Shown: in pieces, positions 1-12,313 of the stretch
Position numbering within the stretch: position 1 is the first letter of the stretch
How the letters are laid out: every line of letters starts with the position of its first letter
DNA from: Marasmius tenuissimus
Taxonomy: Eukaryota > Basidiomycota > Agaricomycetes > Agaricales > Marasmiaceae
Assembly: GCA_029532415.1 (NCBI GenBank)
Contig: JAQOTA010000062.1
Coordinates: 186,001-250,000 of the forward strand
Direction: 5' to 3'
DNA: 64,000 bases
Translations under genes and position numbers: made by a program
The notes under the pieces: generated by a model
What the model was told of the DNA's origin: nothing
Seen by the model: the letters and a program-made list of their open reading frames with translations, nothing else
The model's database searches: none

Positions 1-2403
1 ACCTACCAGTTTGATATCCAACGTTCGACGAGGACGCGCTGTCGAGCCATCCAACCGTGCGTACTTGATCCCACGCAAATGCAACATATCTTCTAACGCG
101 TCGAGCATTCTATAACGAGGTACACGTTCGGTCACCGTCTCAACCAGTTCAAATGGATTTCTCTTACCCATACCATTGCTACCGCCGGGGTATGAGCCAA
201 GATCGCCATACAAAGGGAACCGGAGGGGATGGACATACCGAGAAGATAAGTACTTTCTCGCCCTTGGGGAGGACATCGGCGAGGATCTTGTCAATCACGA
301 TGAGCTTCGAGGAGGCGGCGATGACATGTTCTCCAATACGATAAGGATGGGGCATGGCATCTTCAATCAAGTAAGGACTAGTAGTCCCCATTTGAGTACA
401 GGCATAACGAGGCTGGAGGAGAGCTACTCACTGGTCGCAAACCTTCCGCAGTTGCATGAGAAGATTCATGAGCTTTTTCCATTCTAATAACAGCGGCATC
501 AGTTTGCGAAAATGATATCGACGATGGCAAATCCTTACGCTGATTATCCTTCGTCGTCCCTCGACTGTCCTTCTCAGACTCCATCTGGTTCTGCAACATC
601 GACAAAACTTCCCTCCTCCCTTCATACTCCGACCCCTCCGACACAGCCCCACTGAAGATGCTGTCCAGCTCTGCCGAGTCCATACGAAGTATAAATCGGT
701 AAGTCCAGAACCGCTGAGCCTCTGTAAGCGGGATGAAAATGGTATGTTCGTTTCGCGGGGGAATGTCAAGGTTGATACTCGCTTTCGTCCGACGTAACAT
801 AATAGTCGACAGGAACTTCTGTGCTGCGTTGACAAAGGACAGCGAGTAGGAGCCTTTTGAGATATCAAACGAGTTCCGGAAGAGTTGTTCGGTGGCGGGG
901 GTGAAGACGCTGGGGTAGAGGAAGTGAAAGAGACTCCATAGTTCGAAGAGGTTGTTTTGCACCGGGGTTCCTGTCAAGACTGGGGGAAATCGGTTAAGGT
1001 AATAGTGCATTTTGGAGTGGCGGAGAGTACTTACTCAGTCGATACAAGGCACCGAGCCCTTGTAGCTTGCTGCTGATATTCGTCTCAGAGTTCTTGATCT
1101 TGTGACCCTCATCCAGAACACAATAGGTCCACCGACGAGATTTGAACCAAGTATCTTCAATGATGTATTGTTCATAGGTGGTCAGAACGATATCAACCGA
1201 GCCGAGACCATGGTAGAGGGTGTTTCGGAGTCGCAGTCGCTCTGCGGGTGAAGTGGCGTAGAAACGTTCGACTTTGAAGCTAGGAAGCCAGCGGGTAACT
1301 TCCTGTAAAGTGACGTTCGTCAGATTTCATATAGAGGAACAGGAGGTGGTTATATGCTGACCGTCTCCCATGCTGACAGCACGGATAATGGACAAACGAT
1401 GAGATGAGCGTCCAACGTGCCTATGAGGTACACGGTCGCCGTCAGACTACGTTCTACCCCAACGAATATGAGAGAGCTTACTTTTGGTATTCTCTTTCAT
1501 CCAAGCAAAGAGTGACAACGTCTGTTCGGACTCTATGAGTATTCAATTGCAGTACACAATTAACACGAACTCACTTGAAGGGTTTTACCAAGGCCCATCC
1601 TAGCGCGCGGCAATGTTAGACTCGTAACAAAACTCATGGAATGGGAGTGCCTACTCGTCGCCAAGTATGCAGTTTATGCCGTTTTGGTACATGTGCACAA
1701 GGAAGGACAGCCCAAGTAACTAGACAGAAAAGAAATTATCAACACCAAGTAAGAAGGAGAGTCAGATGAGCAAACCTACCTGATAGTCCTTCATCTCTCC
1801 GAGGTTTTTGCTGATGGAATGTGGCTGCTCTTCTAATTCATGATAGGGAGTATATGGTAGCTTGTTGGTATGCAAAGAAGCTTCCAGATTCGATATTAAA
1901 CTGCTTCCAGGTGGTAATAACGGTTCGATGAGTTCTCGGTGTCGAAGTAGCCATTGCGTTCGTCTCGAGTCGCGTTCAGCCCGTCGTTCGTTTACGAGTT
2001 GGGTATTCTAACATGATTGTGAGAGACATACAATATTCAGTCTTAGAAAAGAGCATACCGCTTTCTTCTCCTGCTTGTTGGCTTGCTTCAAGGCCTGAAA
2101 ATAGAAGCATGAAGCCGGTATAATGGCTCGAAAGATGGGGAGGGAACGTACCTCTTTCTGTTCGTCGACAACCTTGACCTTTTTGACACTATCCTTTCCC
2201 GTAGTAGATAATAGCCTCTTTCTCTTCGAGTTTTGTGGTATTGGAGAGTCATAGTGTTCTGGGTGTTGTCGAGTTCGGGCTGAGCGACGGACTGCCTCCC
2301 TCGACGTGTTTTGTAGTTTCGGTGGTGCACTGGTAATGGGTGAGTCCATGATATCGAGTTCATCGTCCTCTGTTGACGATATAGAGATTACCGGGACGTC
2401 CAT
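1..2403 (-). CDS. SNF2-family chromatin-remodelling ATPase (3' end cut by window edge)
   Basis: A spliced minus-strand gene whose exons carry the SNF2 helicase motifs in order. The N-terminus (ATG at 2403-2401) is basic and disordered, with a SUMO-interaction-like patch (VISIS followed by acidic residues) at residues 5-18. Walker A (MGLGKT, after ILGDE across an intron) lies near 1580-1660, the DEGH box at 1102-1113, LTGTPVQNN near 950-978, then LRRTK and LMQLRKVCDHP across an intron. The C-terminal lobe has HPYRIGE, the KGEKVLIFS strand and RLDGST near 37-60. Known for the family: ATP-driven nucleosome sliding in the nucleus. Motif wording and arrangement resemble ISWI/SMARCA5 or LSH-type enzymes, but the C-terminal half that would decide the subfamily lies outside the window, so no symbol is given. 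Introns are short GT-AG. The remaining C-terminus continues left of position 1. Confidence 0.9.
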
Positions 2404-4880
2404 AGTGTCGTGAGGGGATAGAGGAAAATTCCAAAACAAGGCGATGGTTCAAGGCGAGGAACAATGAATCACGTGTATAATTTAGGGCAGGTCAAGACGT
2501 GGCTCGCGGACCCCCTCGGACCTATACTTAGTACATTCAACTTCGCCTTATACCACCATCATACCCTGATTCACGCATAATAATTCTCTCGCAGATACAC
2601 GTTTGGTGTTCCTGAGTGTCACAGCAATGCATTACTTCGCGCTACTCTTCCCTCAAGGTACTGGAATAGACGCCCCCGTCGTCATTACAAACTTGGTTAA
2701 CGACACGATTCGCAGCATTACAACGCCCATTGGAGATGACTATGGATTTACCGGGAGCCGCATAATTCGTCGTGGTAGTGTTCACAAAGAAGACCAACGA
2801 GGGTAGTCCCAGCGGATAAACTTACCAGGAACTATCATTATCGAGTCTCGACTATGCTCCAGGATACACAGTGTCGCGGAACCTGTACGTGTCGTATGCC
2901 ACACCATTCATCTAGACTGGGAACCATGGCGCCTTTCCAGCGATCAGGATGGGGACTGGCAGAGCCGCTGACAGCTTTGGAACGAGGCAGCAGGGAGCCC
3001 ACGGGGCGGAACATGGCCCGGGCGTTCATACCCCAGGGGGGATGCAGAAAGCAAATGTAGCGACCTTGACCATTAGCAAAAGTATGCTTTGTCGGTGAGA
3101 AGAAACACGGTAAGCCAGCATCCTCTACTACGTCCTTCCCTCGCAGCTGAAATCACTAAAGGTACTCTTCAATCATCCTTTCCGTCATGGTGTCGTCTCC
3201 AAACCGAGTTAGAGACCCCCGTCTGCATACCAACTCGCCCGTCAAGCTGCTCATTCCAGATCGTAATTGCATTCGTCCGCCGGTAGACTGGTGGGAGGAG
3301 GAGGGTGACTGAAGAGCCGCACAGGGATCTACTGGTGGATGAGCTGGAAGTGTTGGCAGTGCAGCGGATATTCAAGCCCATCGTCATGGAGGCCGTCAAG
3401 CTCAGTAGGAATGAGCAACCCCCGCGGGCCCGCACCATCGCTCGGGCAACAGCTGGGCAACAGTATGCCAATTCAATTCCGTTCTCCAGTTGGTCGCAAT
3501 TGTTCATAAATGCCTGTAGATAAAAAATCGTACTTGGTGTCTACGGAGCCGGTGCGTGCTGACGAGATTGCGGAAATCAGACATACTGACTAGTTTTACA
3601 GCGGCAGGTATTACTCACCTCGTCTCCAATCCACCAACCAGATTCTGCACCGTCATCGAGATTTTCCGCCCGGGAGGATTCACCAACAACCATCACTGGT
3701 CAATAAGAACCACTTTGCGGTTTGGGCGATACGTGAAGGCCATTTACGATCTTCGTCCGGATGTCCGCACACTGGTTGAAACCGCTCGCTTCTAAACTTC
3801 GCCGAATGAGCCCGCAGGTAGATTACCCAAACAGAATTCGGTCAACTGCGTATCAGCTCGTGGCCCGGTACTTGCCAATACCATCGAGGACAAAGTAGAT
3901 GGGAAGATTTGAGCGTTCAAAGTGACTCGTTCTCGAATTGGATGGAGTGCTGTAACGAGGAAGGCATCCTTGCGCAGATCGGTTCGCGAGGCCCTGCAAT
4001 TGAGTTTTCGGAATCGGCTGTATCCGAAAATGATGATGACGAGGTCATGCTGACCCCACGCGTTCCCAACCGGACCGGACCTGACAGTGAGTCGGACTGG
4101 CCTCCTAACTCACGTTCCACCGTCATCGTATGTAGAATCCTGGGCTCTAGCGCTTTTACTCTGTGGCCGCGACCAGAGCCTGCACGACGAGTCAAAAAGC
4201 ATAAACCTTGACAAACAAATCCAGCGTCATCGTATCAAATAAAAAGACTGGCAGATCGCGGAGTTTGCTTATGATGTTCCTTGCGAGTATTCCTTCATTC
4301 CTGGACTAACTCTCTAGGTTTTCATACTCGTATTCTGAGCTGATTCCAGAAATCCTTTCAGATTCGATATCGTAAATTCCCTTTCTCGGTCGAGCTGTGG
4401 AACGTGGAACTCTTGGGGTCAGCGCGGCACTCGAATCCACAGCACAAGAGACCGCGCGTCTGCGTGAGCTCAATGAGCTCACAACGTTATAACCGGCTTG
4501 GGAGGTAACGACAGAATGCCCATGGAACAAGCCACTTCTCTTGCTTTCGTTCCATCACGTCACATCTTTGAGCAATATATGGAGCTACCCAGTCCCGCGA
4601 ACGATTCTCCGTCAGCAGAGTTACTCGAGAAATGATTTCCACAGTGAGTGTCCTCACACCATCCCGCTCGTACGGCTCTAAATCTGTACATGTCGGTAGG
4701 CCTTTACCTGATCAACCTTGGGTCATGACTCTGTCACCGACGACTGGGTTTGATCAGCGGGAGAGCCTAGAGAAGAGAAGGGAAGAGTAACGGCCCGCTT
4801 TTGTACAATCGACTCGTTTATAAAGCTTCTTTGGATTGAGCGCCCAGGGCTTCTCTCGCTGCCAATCTCCCCAGCCCGAC
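2404..4880. other. 2.5-kb stretch without a supportable gene
   Basis: Only short open frames (60-110 codons) on both strands, for example 2625-2806, 3307-3523 and 3603-3795 on plus. None carries a motif I recognise, and they cannot be joined into one convincing spliced product. The frame at 3603-3795, ending in a stop, looks slightly more protein-like than the rest, so a decayed gene is possible. No repeat or TIR was seen. Confidence 0.4.
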
Positions 4881-6442
4881 ATGTCCAACTCATTTTTAGC
4901 GATCTATTTCGCAGGTTGGGTACGATCATTTCTTTTGCATCTCGCGCTCACAGCACTGAATAGTCCGTTTAACCGTTTTCGTAGACTCAGATCATACTCT
5001 ATGGTGAGAGCGAGATTGAGACTGTCAGCCACCGCTGTTTGTTTCTCAAGAATAACGACAGCTTGTAATGCAGTCCTCTTCGGCATAGGACTGTACCTGC
5101 TTCTCCAACGTAAAGATCGAGAGGGGATGATATTCTACACTGTCTCAACGATCTTGCTGTTTGTGTTCGCAACCATTACGGCCGTCGTCAACACCTTGGC
5201 CACAGTGGAAGAACTCGGCCACTTGACATCCCTAGATTTTAATGTTAACTTATTGGCTTGTAGGTGAGCTCTAACCTCTCCATCAATTGTTGCGCTCGGA
5301 AATCTTCACGCTGAACCTTTCTTTGCCATACAGGGTGATATATCTGGTAGCACTACAGCTCGTAGAGTAAGTACTAACCGGCTTCTCCGTTTATCCCCGG
5401 TTTGTTGACGGCCCCTTTTTCTCGCGGTGCAGCGCAATGGCTTTCATCATTCTTGTGGGTCGGCATCCGTTTATTCAGGTCAAGAGTCCGGTCTGAAGGG
5501 TACCCAAGGTCCATCGATGTTACAACGTCTGGAATCGAGATTTCAGAGTAGTTATCTTCCCCGCTCTGATGATGCTGGGAGGCACAGGTAAGTCCTAAGT
5601 ATAGGGTGAACAGGCTTTCTTGACTCTTTCTCAACTCCGGAATCCCACCAGCTCTGTTCTACGTCCGATTCCCCAGATACGCAAGTATCTATTCCGGGCC
5701 CGTAATCAGTCCGTCAGCGTATAGCTCCGAACTCCGCAACTCGGTCGCTTTCTTCACAGCCTCCATCGCCCTGAACATCGCAGCGAACACGCTTCTCACA
5801 CTCCTCATCGGTAAGTAAAAGGTGTTGTTCTTCAACTCTCTCACGCAAGCTCACGACGATCAGTTGGGAGACTATGGTGGTTTAGGCGACGATTACAGCA
5901 ACTGATGCCCAATGGACCGCTTTGGAGTAGGTACACCTCCATAATCGCCATGACGTTCGTTATCAGCTCTTTGCTTGTGCTTCACCTCGTCTCACCAACG
6001 CTACCATTGTTAGATTTGAATCAGGGATATTGATCCCGGTCACCCTCGTCGTGTACCTTGTGTTCCTGCTTCGATTGCCGGGCCCAAAGGGAGATCACGC
6101 AGCGTTGGCTGTACTCAATGTCGCGTTACCTCAGATAATAGTAGGCGCCTTTGCGTATGCTTTTGGCCTATGCTGATTCCCTCTCGCAAGGCATTCGCCC
6201 CACTCCTGATCACGGTCCGAGCCGGCCTTGGGCTGACTGTAGAGCGCGATCAGATCAGCTTAGCATCACTACGGGACGTGGAGTTCCACACACGAACGGT
6301 ATCTTCGACATCTGTGCCCGAGGTCTTGACGGTGACCACCTCTCATTGTCCGAGTACTCGAGCTTCCACCCCATTACCATTAGAGGTACAGGTGAAGAAG
6401 GGCCAGGGGGCGAAGAGTGGCGGCTTCGAGCAAGTCGCATAA
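4881..6442 (+). CDS. Multi-span (probably seven-TM) membrane protein, function unknown
   Basis: Spliced gene with hydrophobic segments scattered over six or more exons. Visible segments are around 5060-5100 (FGIGLYLLL), 5130-5190 (VSTILLFVFATITAVVN), 5335-5370 (VIYLVALQLV), 5440-5460, 5740-5810 (VAFFTASIALNIAANTLLTLLI), 5935-6000 and 6020-6080 (ILIPVTLVVYLVFLL). After an intron at about 6143-6189 the frame resumes with APLLITVRAGLGLT, then a polar tail ending at TAA 6440-6442. The overall pattern fits the large agaricomycete family of seven-TM proteins without assigned function, as I recall it; the family assignment is inference. The ATG at 4881 is the first one in frame with the first hydrophobic stretch, but the 5' exon structure is uncertain. 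Its 3' third was copied, in decayed form, at 8235-8480. Confidence 0.6.
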
Positions 6443-6659
6443 CATGCTGGATATGAAGTTGTATTACTACCATCATTTAGTGCTGTGGCTATGATATACT
6501 CGACGCATCGCCTTTTCGCCTTCTCAGAGTCACCGGTCGATGGTAGATGGCTTCACTTGATGCGACCATCGTTAAGGTATGGACTTGGATGCATATGTAC
6601 TCGCAAGGCTTGGCTGAGGAGCAAATCGCTGAGTTGACTTCTCTTCCGCCCATCATTAC

Positions 6660-8128
6660 ATGAACCATAAGCTCTCGTACGTCTTTGTCTGGTCTTTTCT
6701 CTCCGAAAAACCTCATTTTTGAACTTAGGTTAGTCCTCTCGGTAGTTAGTGTCGGAGAGGCCGTGGTTCTCTCTGCTGGTTTTCCTTCTACCACAATCAG
6801 CTGGCCTGCACGTCCCCGTCATTCCAGAACGTCGAGACATCTTTGGTCTGCATTTCGAACGAGCAAGGCGCTCAAGAGAGACAAAGAGCGGTGGGTCCAT
6901 CGAAGGTTGTTTAATTGTACACCGAAAAGCAGCACTGACCCCAGTTGTTGATGAAGTGGGCGCCAAAAAGGCTCGGGCTCACGCCCAGATCGAGAAGGAC
7001 GTCGGCGGGACAAGGAGTCTGACTCTGACAATTCTGACGAGTCTGACTCCGATATTTCTGGTTCGGACTCGGAGGGTGAAAGCGATGGCAAGAGAAAGGG
7101 AAAGAGCGAGGGCAAGAACAAGAACAAAGACAAGGAACCAGACAACCCTCCCTCTTCTTCTCAACAGGTTCCTCCTTCACCTACTACGACAGTTCCGAGG
7201 TAACGGGTGTCTACAGCTCTATTATCGACCTCACTCATACTTTCGTAGCAAGTCTCAGATAAATAACGCAGAAAATGGCCCTCTGAGTCCCACCAGCGGA
7301 GGCAATGGAGATTTTCCAACCACCACGCCCGGGCCAACGGACCAGAAGGACATAGAATCGCGCGATCGGGATACTTCAGCAAAGACCACTCCTCCCACCA
7401 CCTCCGTACCGCCTTCAACTGCCTCAGCTTCGGACACGACTGGCGGTTTGCCTGGCAGTGGCCCTTCTTCTGCATCTAACAGTACTTCGCCCACGGCCAC
7501 AAACAGGGTTAGCTCAAACCCTGGACAAATACCCGTGTCCGCGCCTTGGAATGAACCATCTTTCACTCCTGTGCCATCCGACCTCGCACCTGCTGATTCC
7601 AGACCAAAGCAGACGGCAGCTATAGTCGGAGTTGTATTGGGTGGAGCTGCCTTGCTTCTGCTTCTCCTTCTTGCCGCCTTCCTCTTTATACGCGCCCGTC
7701 GTCAACGGACCCGACCAGACAGCCGCCCACATACATTCTACAAAGACAGGATGATCAAGGACTCCGATGTCGAGAACGTCCCACCAACACCTCTCACCCC
7801 CATCTCTATATCATCATCAGGTTCGATCTCTGCAACACGCCCAAGCCTCTCCGATCTCCTGCAAGTCAATTTCGGCGGAAACCCAGCTTTGGGTCTGGGC
7901 ATCCCTTCTCGGACGTCCCGACAGATGCAGATTGAGCAGAAGATCTTCGAGCTCCAGTCTTCGTTAATATCACTCAACAGAAGGACGATATCATTTAGAC
8001 GAAGTAATGTCTCATCAAAGAAAGTGCGGGGGCAGCTTATCAGGGATAAAATTGGGAGGCTGGAGAAGCTGAAGGAAGGCGACTGGGCAAGAGAGAAGAG
8101 TGATGAGAAGCCAGCGGATATGAATTGA
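6660..8128 (+). CDS. Single-pass type I membrane protein with S/T-rich ectodomain (paralogue 1)
   Basis: ATG at 6660 starts a short exon; after an intron (GTACGT...TTAG) it continues as a signal peptide (MNHKLSLVLSVVSV...). A later exon encodes a run of SD/ES repeats changing to Lys-rich GKNKNKDK. After an intron at about 7200-7249 comes a Ser/Thr/Pro-rich stretch typical of an O-glycosylated stalk, one transmembrane helix (GVVLGGAALLLLLLLAAFLF, near 7630-7690) and an RARR stop-transfer signal. The cytoplasmic tail of about 145 residues holds HTFYKDRMIKD, a heptad-like segment (QMQIEQKIFELQSSLISL) and EGDWAREKSDEKPADM at the end (stop 8126-8128). Exons between 6880 and 6970 are not resolved. 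The architecture recalls cell-surface sensors, but no known domain is visible and the role is unknown. It sits 217 bp after the seven-TM gene and was duplicated with it. Confidence 0.65.
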
Positions 8129-8234
8129 GCCACAGACACTGAATCTGATATTGAACCATCAGACACTGCGGACAGTGCTAAGTAATTCATGATTGTGATT
8201 GTGGACAACCGTAGTCGTCGTACTGTAAAATCAC

Positions 8235-8480
8235 ACTACGACCACCCTCGTCGTATACCTTGTATTTCCGCCCCGAATGTCCAAAGGGGGTCGCGGCCCC
8301 GGAGCGTTTACCCAGATGATGGTAGGCGCCTTTACCCGTGGATTTCCTCAGTGCTGACTCCCCCTCTCTTCTCCGAAAGGCTTCCGCCCCATTGGTACAA
8401 CCGTCAACTTGGTCTTGGGCTTACAGTATAGAGCACGATCAGATCGGCTTAGCATCACTATATTTTACCTATACTCTACC
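8235..8480 (+). pseudogene. Decayed copy of the 3' end of the seven-TM gene
   Basis: This stretch aligns base by base with about 6045-6262 of the upstream membrane gene: the CACCCTCGTCGTATACCTTG segment, the GGTAGGCGCCTTT intron start and GATCAGATCGGCTTAGCATC are all recognisable. It has lost the reading frame (for example TAG after CTTACAG). It marks the left side of the second unit of a tandem duplication; the rest of the membrane gene was not copied or has been lost. Confidence 0.75.
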
Positions 8481-8801
8481 ATTGTGACGCGACATAAAGT
8501 TTCGTACTATATACACGGACGGTATCATCGAAATCTGTGGCGGAGTTCCTGACGGCGGACAGTGCTCATTAGCATTGTCCGTTTCCGAAGTCAGAGGTTC
8601 GGGAAATGCCGATGAAGGGGTGTGCAGTCTAAGTAAGCGAATCGCGCAACAAGGTTCAGTGCTGGACATGAACTTGGATCGCTTCCATCATCAGTGCTAT
8701 GATACTATACTCAACATCGCCTTCTCGTATCCATTCATACGAGCTGAATGCGACCATCGTGATAGTGAAGCGGATGTGCTCGAAGGATCGGTTGCCTTGC
8801 A

Positions 8802-8808
8802 TATAAAA
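8802..8808 (+). promoter_or_regulatory. TATA box of the second single-pass membrane protein gene
   Basis: TATAAAA, 52 nt upstream of the ATG at 8860. The matching place in paralogue 1 reads CATATG instead, so the two copies may differ in core promoter strength. Confidence 0.5.
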
Positions 8809-8859
8809 CGTTTGGCAGAGCTGAGGATGTTTCCCTTTAAACTCCCCGGCCATCATAAC

Positions 8860-10241
8860 ATGAACCTCGGAGTTTCCGAGTACGTCGTCTTTGTGCAACC
8901 TCTATTCGTTTGTTCGATCCTGATTCCTACAGGGCAAGCCTTGCGGTGGCTGATTTCGGAGAAGCTCTAGCTTTTCCCGCTGACCCTCCTGCCTCCATCA
9001 CCTCGAAGTGCTCGACGTTGGCACAACCCAAAACTGAGGAGAAGAAAGAGTGAGCGGTCTGAATAAATCCACGATAGAGCAGAGCTGATATAAGGTTCGG
9101 ATGAAGTGGTCGTCATCTTCAACCAAATCCGAGCGGCCGGCCTCAGCATGATGGGCTTCGTGCGATCGAATCTGACACCTTTGTTCTGGTCTCAGGCAGG
9201 AATGACCACGATGACAAAGAGAATGACTCAGGCAATGACTCTTGTCAAGGTGGTGGTGATCACAGTAATGGAAATGGTAATGGAAGGGGAAATAGAAACA
9301 GTAATCGTCGTCATGCTTGTGCTAATGCTAATGCTGGTGGTGCTGATGCTAGTGCTTGTGCTTGTGCTAGTGGCAGCGGCGGACAAGAGACAGCTGCAGG
9401 AACCAGGTAACGAGGTTCAGCAGTAGCACCAGTCAAACTACAATGCTCATGAGCGCCGAATAGTAGCACAGGATCTGGATCAAGCACTAGTACACCTTCC
9501 GATTCCCAAGTCTCGTCGAGGCCCGGTCAAACCACCGATTCAATTCCTCCCTCTACGTCGGCTACAGCCCTGCCCAGTTCCACGGCAAGTCCGACCATGC
9601 ATGGCACAAGCCCTCAGACGGGGGTTACTATCATCCCAACCAGTCTGTCTGCCGACACAGGCATATCTTCCACCTCCTCCGAGTCACCCCAAATTTCCCC
9701 GCCAAACAATCCCCCTTCCTCTCAGTCCTCGACCAGGCAGGGGACGATCGTAGGAAGTGTATTGGGCACAATTGCCTTCCTCCTCCTCTTGTGCGCCTTC
9801 CTCTTGATACGCGCCCGTCGAAAACGAAGCCGGCCGACCAGCCGTCCACATACATTCTACAAGGACAGGATGATCAAGGACGTCGAGCAAGTCCCGACAC
9901 CTCGCGCCCCCAACTCTATTCTAACATCATCAAGCTCAGACGCTGTGTCTCGTACAAGCCTGTCTGATCCTCTAGAAGTCGATTTCGGCGGAAGCCCAGC
10001 TGTAGGATTGGGTCTCCCCTCTCGGACGTCCCGACAGATGCAGATTGAGCAGAAGATCTTCAAGCTCCAGTCTTCGTTGATATCACTCAACAAGAGGACA
10101 TTATCACTGAGACAAAGCAGTGGCTCAACAAAGAGAGTGCGAGCGCAGCTTATCGAGAATAGAATCGGGAGACTGGAGAAGTTGAAGGAAGGTGATTGGG
10201 CGAGAGAGAAGAGTGACGAGAAGCCAGCGGATATGAGATGA
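8860..10241 (+). CDS. Single-pass type I membrane protein with S/T-rich ectodomain (paralogue 2)
   Basis: Tandem paralogue of the 6660-8128 gene. The first exon (MNLGVSE) is joined across an intron to a signal-peptide-like segment (ASLAVADFGEALAFPADPP). One exon encodes an Asn/Gly/Asp-rich stretch, then alternating Ala-Asn and Ala-Cys residues (9200-9410). After an intron at about 9413-9470 come a Ser/Thr-rich stalk, a TM helix (near 9750-9815) and a cytoplasmic tail ending EGDWAREKSDEKPADMR (stop 10239-10241). The tail is nearly identical to paralogue 1, including HTFYKDRMIKD and SRTSRQMQIEQKIF, while the ectodomain repeats are unrelated in composition. Exon limits between 8970 and 9190 are not settled. 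Function unknown. Confidence 0.65.
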
Positions 10242-10372
10242 GCCACAGACACCGATCTTGAACTACAACCGGACACTACTGAGTAATTTATAACCGTAAA
10301 TTATGGACAACGAACCGCTGTACTGTGTACTTACACTACTCCAAGAACACATACACAGATACATACACGCGT

Positions 10373-12313
10373 TCAAAGCACCCCAGGCCCTGGATCCGTT
10401 GAGAGGAGAACGCTGTTCATCACTGGTGCCAAGTGTCTCCAGTTTGTATTGAAGTTCTTTGCTTGTTCTGTGACTTTTCTAGGAATACTAGGCATTGAGT
10501 ATGAGCATGTGTATCGCAGTTCACGTAGACTTACCGGTCATTCGAGGTACGTATAATGATAATCAACGGCCTGTCCGTACGCCATGGCATGATGGCGATC
10601 CCGCAGAACGCTTCCTCCGTGTTGACGTCCATGCCGGGAAACCCGGGGGAGTACTCCTTGATCAGCGCTTCCGCCCGTGAGAGTGGTATAGGTTCAACGG
10701 TTCTAGAACCGATTCTACGGTCGATGAGGATGACATAGTTCCGATTTGTCGTAGCACTAAGGCGTATGAGTTTTCGAAATTCCCCTGGGTTGGAATAATA
10801 TTCTTGATAGACGCATTTGTACATGAATGCGAGTTCGAGTGACGAGATGTTGTGGCAAGCCGGGGTTTCTGAGGCGGAATGTTAGACACAAACACACGAA
10901 GTCGGAAGACTTTTGTCTACGCACTTTGTAACTGGACTTTCTTACTGTTACACTCTCGCCGGTGCACCCTCCAAGCAGCTTTCTGACATTCATTCGAGCA
11001 GTAGATCTCGACAAGACAGGAGCCGCATCGTTTGAACTTGTGGTGGAGTTTTAGAGTCCCGCGATGCGGACACTGGGTCATGGGGATCTGTAAGCATGAC
11101 GAGCGCACGTTAGCTGTAAACAGCGTACCTGTGTATACCCACAAATCGTAACCTCGTACCAGCCCTCACCAGTCTTCCCAGGTACCCATCTGACTGTGGC
11201 ATCTTTGCACAGCGTTTTCCAAGCGTCAAGCAGGTCACCACACCCTTTCAGATATGTTGGGGCATCTATGCCCATCTTTTCTACCTTCTTCATCGACCGA
11301 AGAACACGAACCAAGAGTTTTCGGTGATACAGTCGGGAAGAGAGAAGGTAGAGGAATTGAGTGAACTTTTCTACTAGCTTGCGGGGAGAACCTTTCGCGT
11401 AGTCCTCGGCTATGAGGTCGTGGTGCTGAAATATGGACGGCAGGATGTCTAGGTCGAGAACTTCGAGGGCGGAGTAGCAGTCAGTCATGAAGCAGCATGA
11501 CAGGAAACGAGTTGCATCCTGTAAGCAGTACGATATATCCTCCCGGGTGTCTTCGTTGTGCGTATAGACTCTGGATGATGCAAGCCGCCGAATGACATAG
11601 GCTAACCATCTCGGAGCGTGGTTGAGGATGCAAGCCTCGACGGACGTAGGATGGCCTGGACGTGAAGGGGCGTTCTGAGGGAGTGTCGCGAGCATTGCAA
11701 CCTGGATTCGAAGGTTGGCGGTGTCGATGAATTTGGGAATGGCTTCACGAACGACAGCTCTCACGAGCCCAGCTGGAATATCCCAACGCGAGAAGACTTC
11801 GTCATAGTGTTGACGCGCGGAAGGAACTTCCTCGCATTTGAGGCACTCCAATACGAGGGATCCTGCAATATCGCCAAAGAAAGGGATGATGTGGTGACCC
11901 AAAGACTCCGCTAGAAGCCATAACTCCAGGGCCATAGCAGCGATGTTTGGAGTAGAGCTGAATACCAACTCCACCCGTTGCAGGGACGGAGGGTCTTCCA
12001 TATCGTGACCTCCGTCTAAGCGACAAAGAAAGACGTAGGGCATAAGAGTAAGCATTTGGTCGACCGTGTCTTGTCCAAAGGTGGTGGTCGGCTGGGTGTC
12101 CAGCACCGCTCGCGACCAAGACGCGATCCATGGCCATAATCTTGTCCAATTGTTCTCCAGAATCCGCGCTGCTGTGTCAGAATGTTGGGAGATGTCTCCT
12201 GCGAGCCTCAATAGAGCGGCTATGGCTCTGGATGACTTTGGATCTGGGTTATTGAGGCTGATCGTTGCCGTCGGTGAGTGCAAAAAGTTCTTCATGATTT
12301 CCTTCGAGTTCAT
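10373..12313 (-). CDS. MYND-type zinc-finger protein A, 588 aa
   Basis: Four exons fit exactly: 12313-11129, 11087-10946, 10868-10535, 10478-10373 (1767 nt, 589 codons with stop). About 395 residues of helical sequence without a known domain precede the MYND finger in exon 2, where C-x2-C, YCSNEC and HRREC zinc ligands are visible. A C-terminal module follows with KCVYQEYY, IPLSRAEAL and PWRTDRP motifs shared with MYND protein B. The start was set at MNSKEIMKN because B begins with the matching MNSRDIIKN; an upstream in-frame GTG was rejected. The last exon (KVTEQAKNFNTNWRHLAP) was found by comparison with the last exon of B (AHAKMFKLDWRQVATGM). MYND fingers usually mediate protein-protein contacts; partner and process are unknown. 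Divergent from gene B across 712 bp. Confidence 0.8.

Noticed and set aside
6819..7475. Minus-strand open frames antisense to the first S/T-rich membrane protein
   Set aside because: Repetitive Ser/Asp codons on plus create open Leu/Ser-rich frames on minus; no start, splice or domain support.
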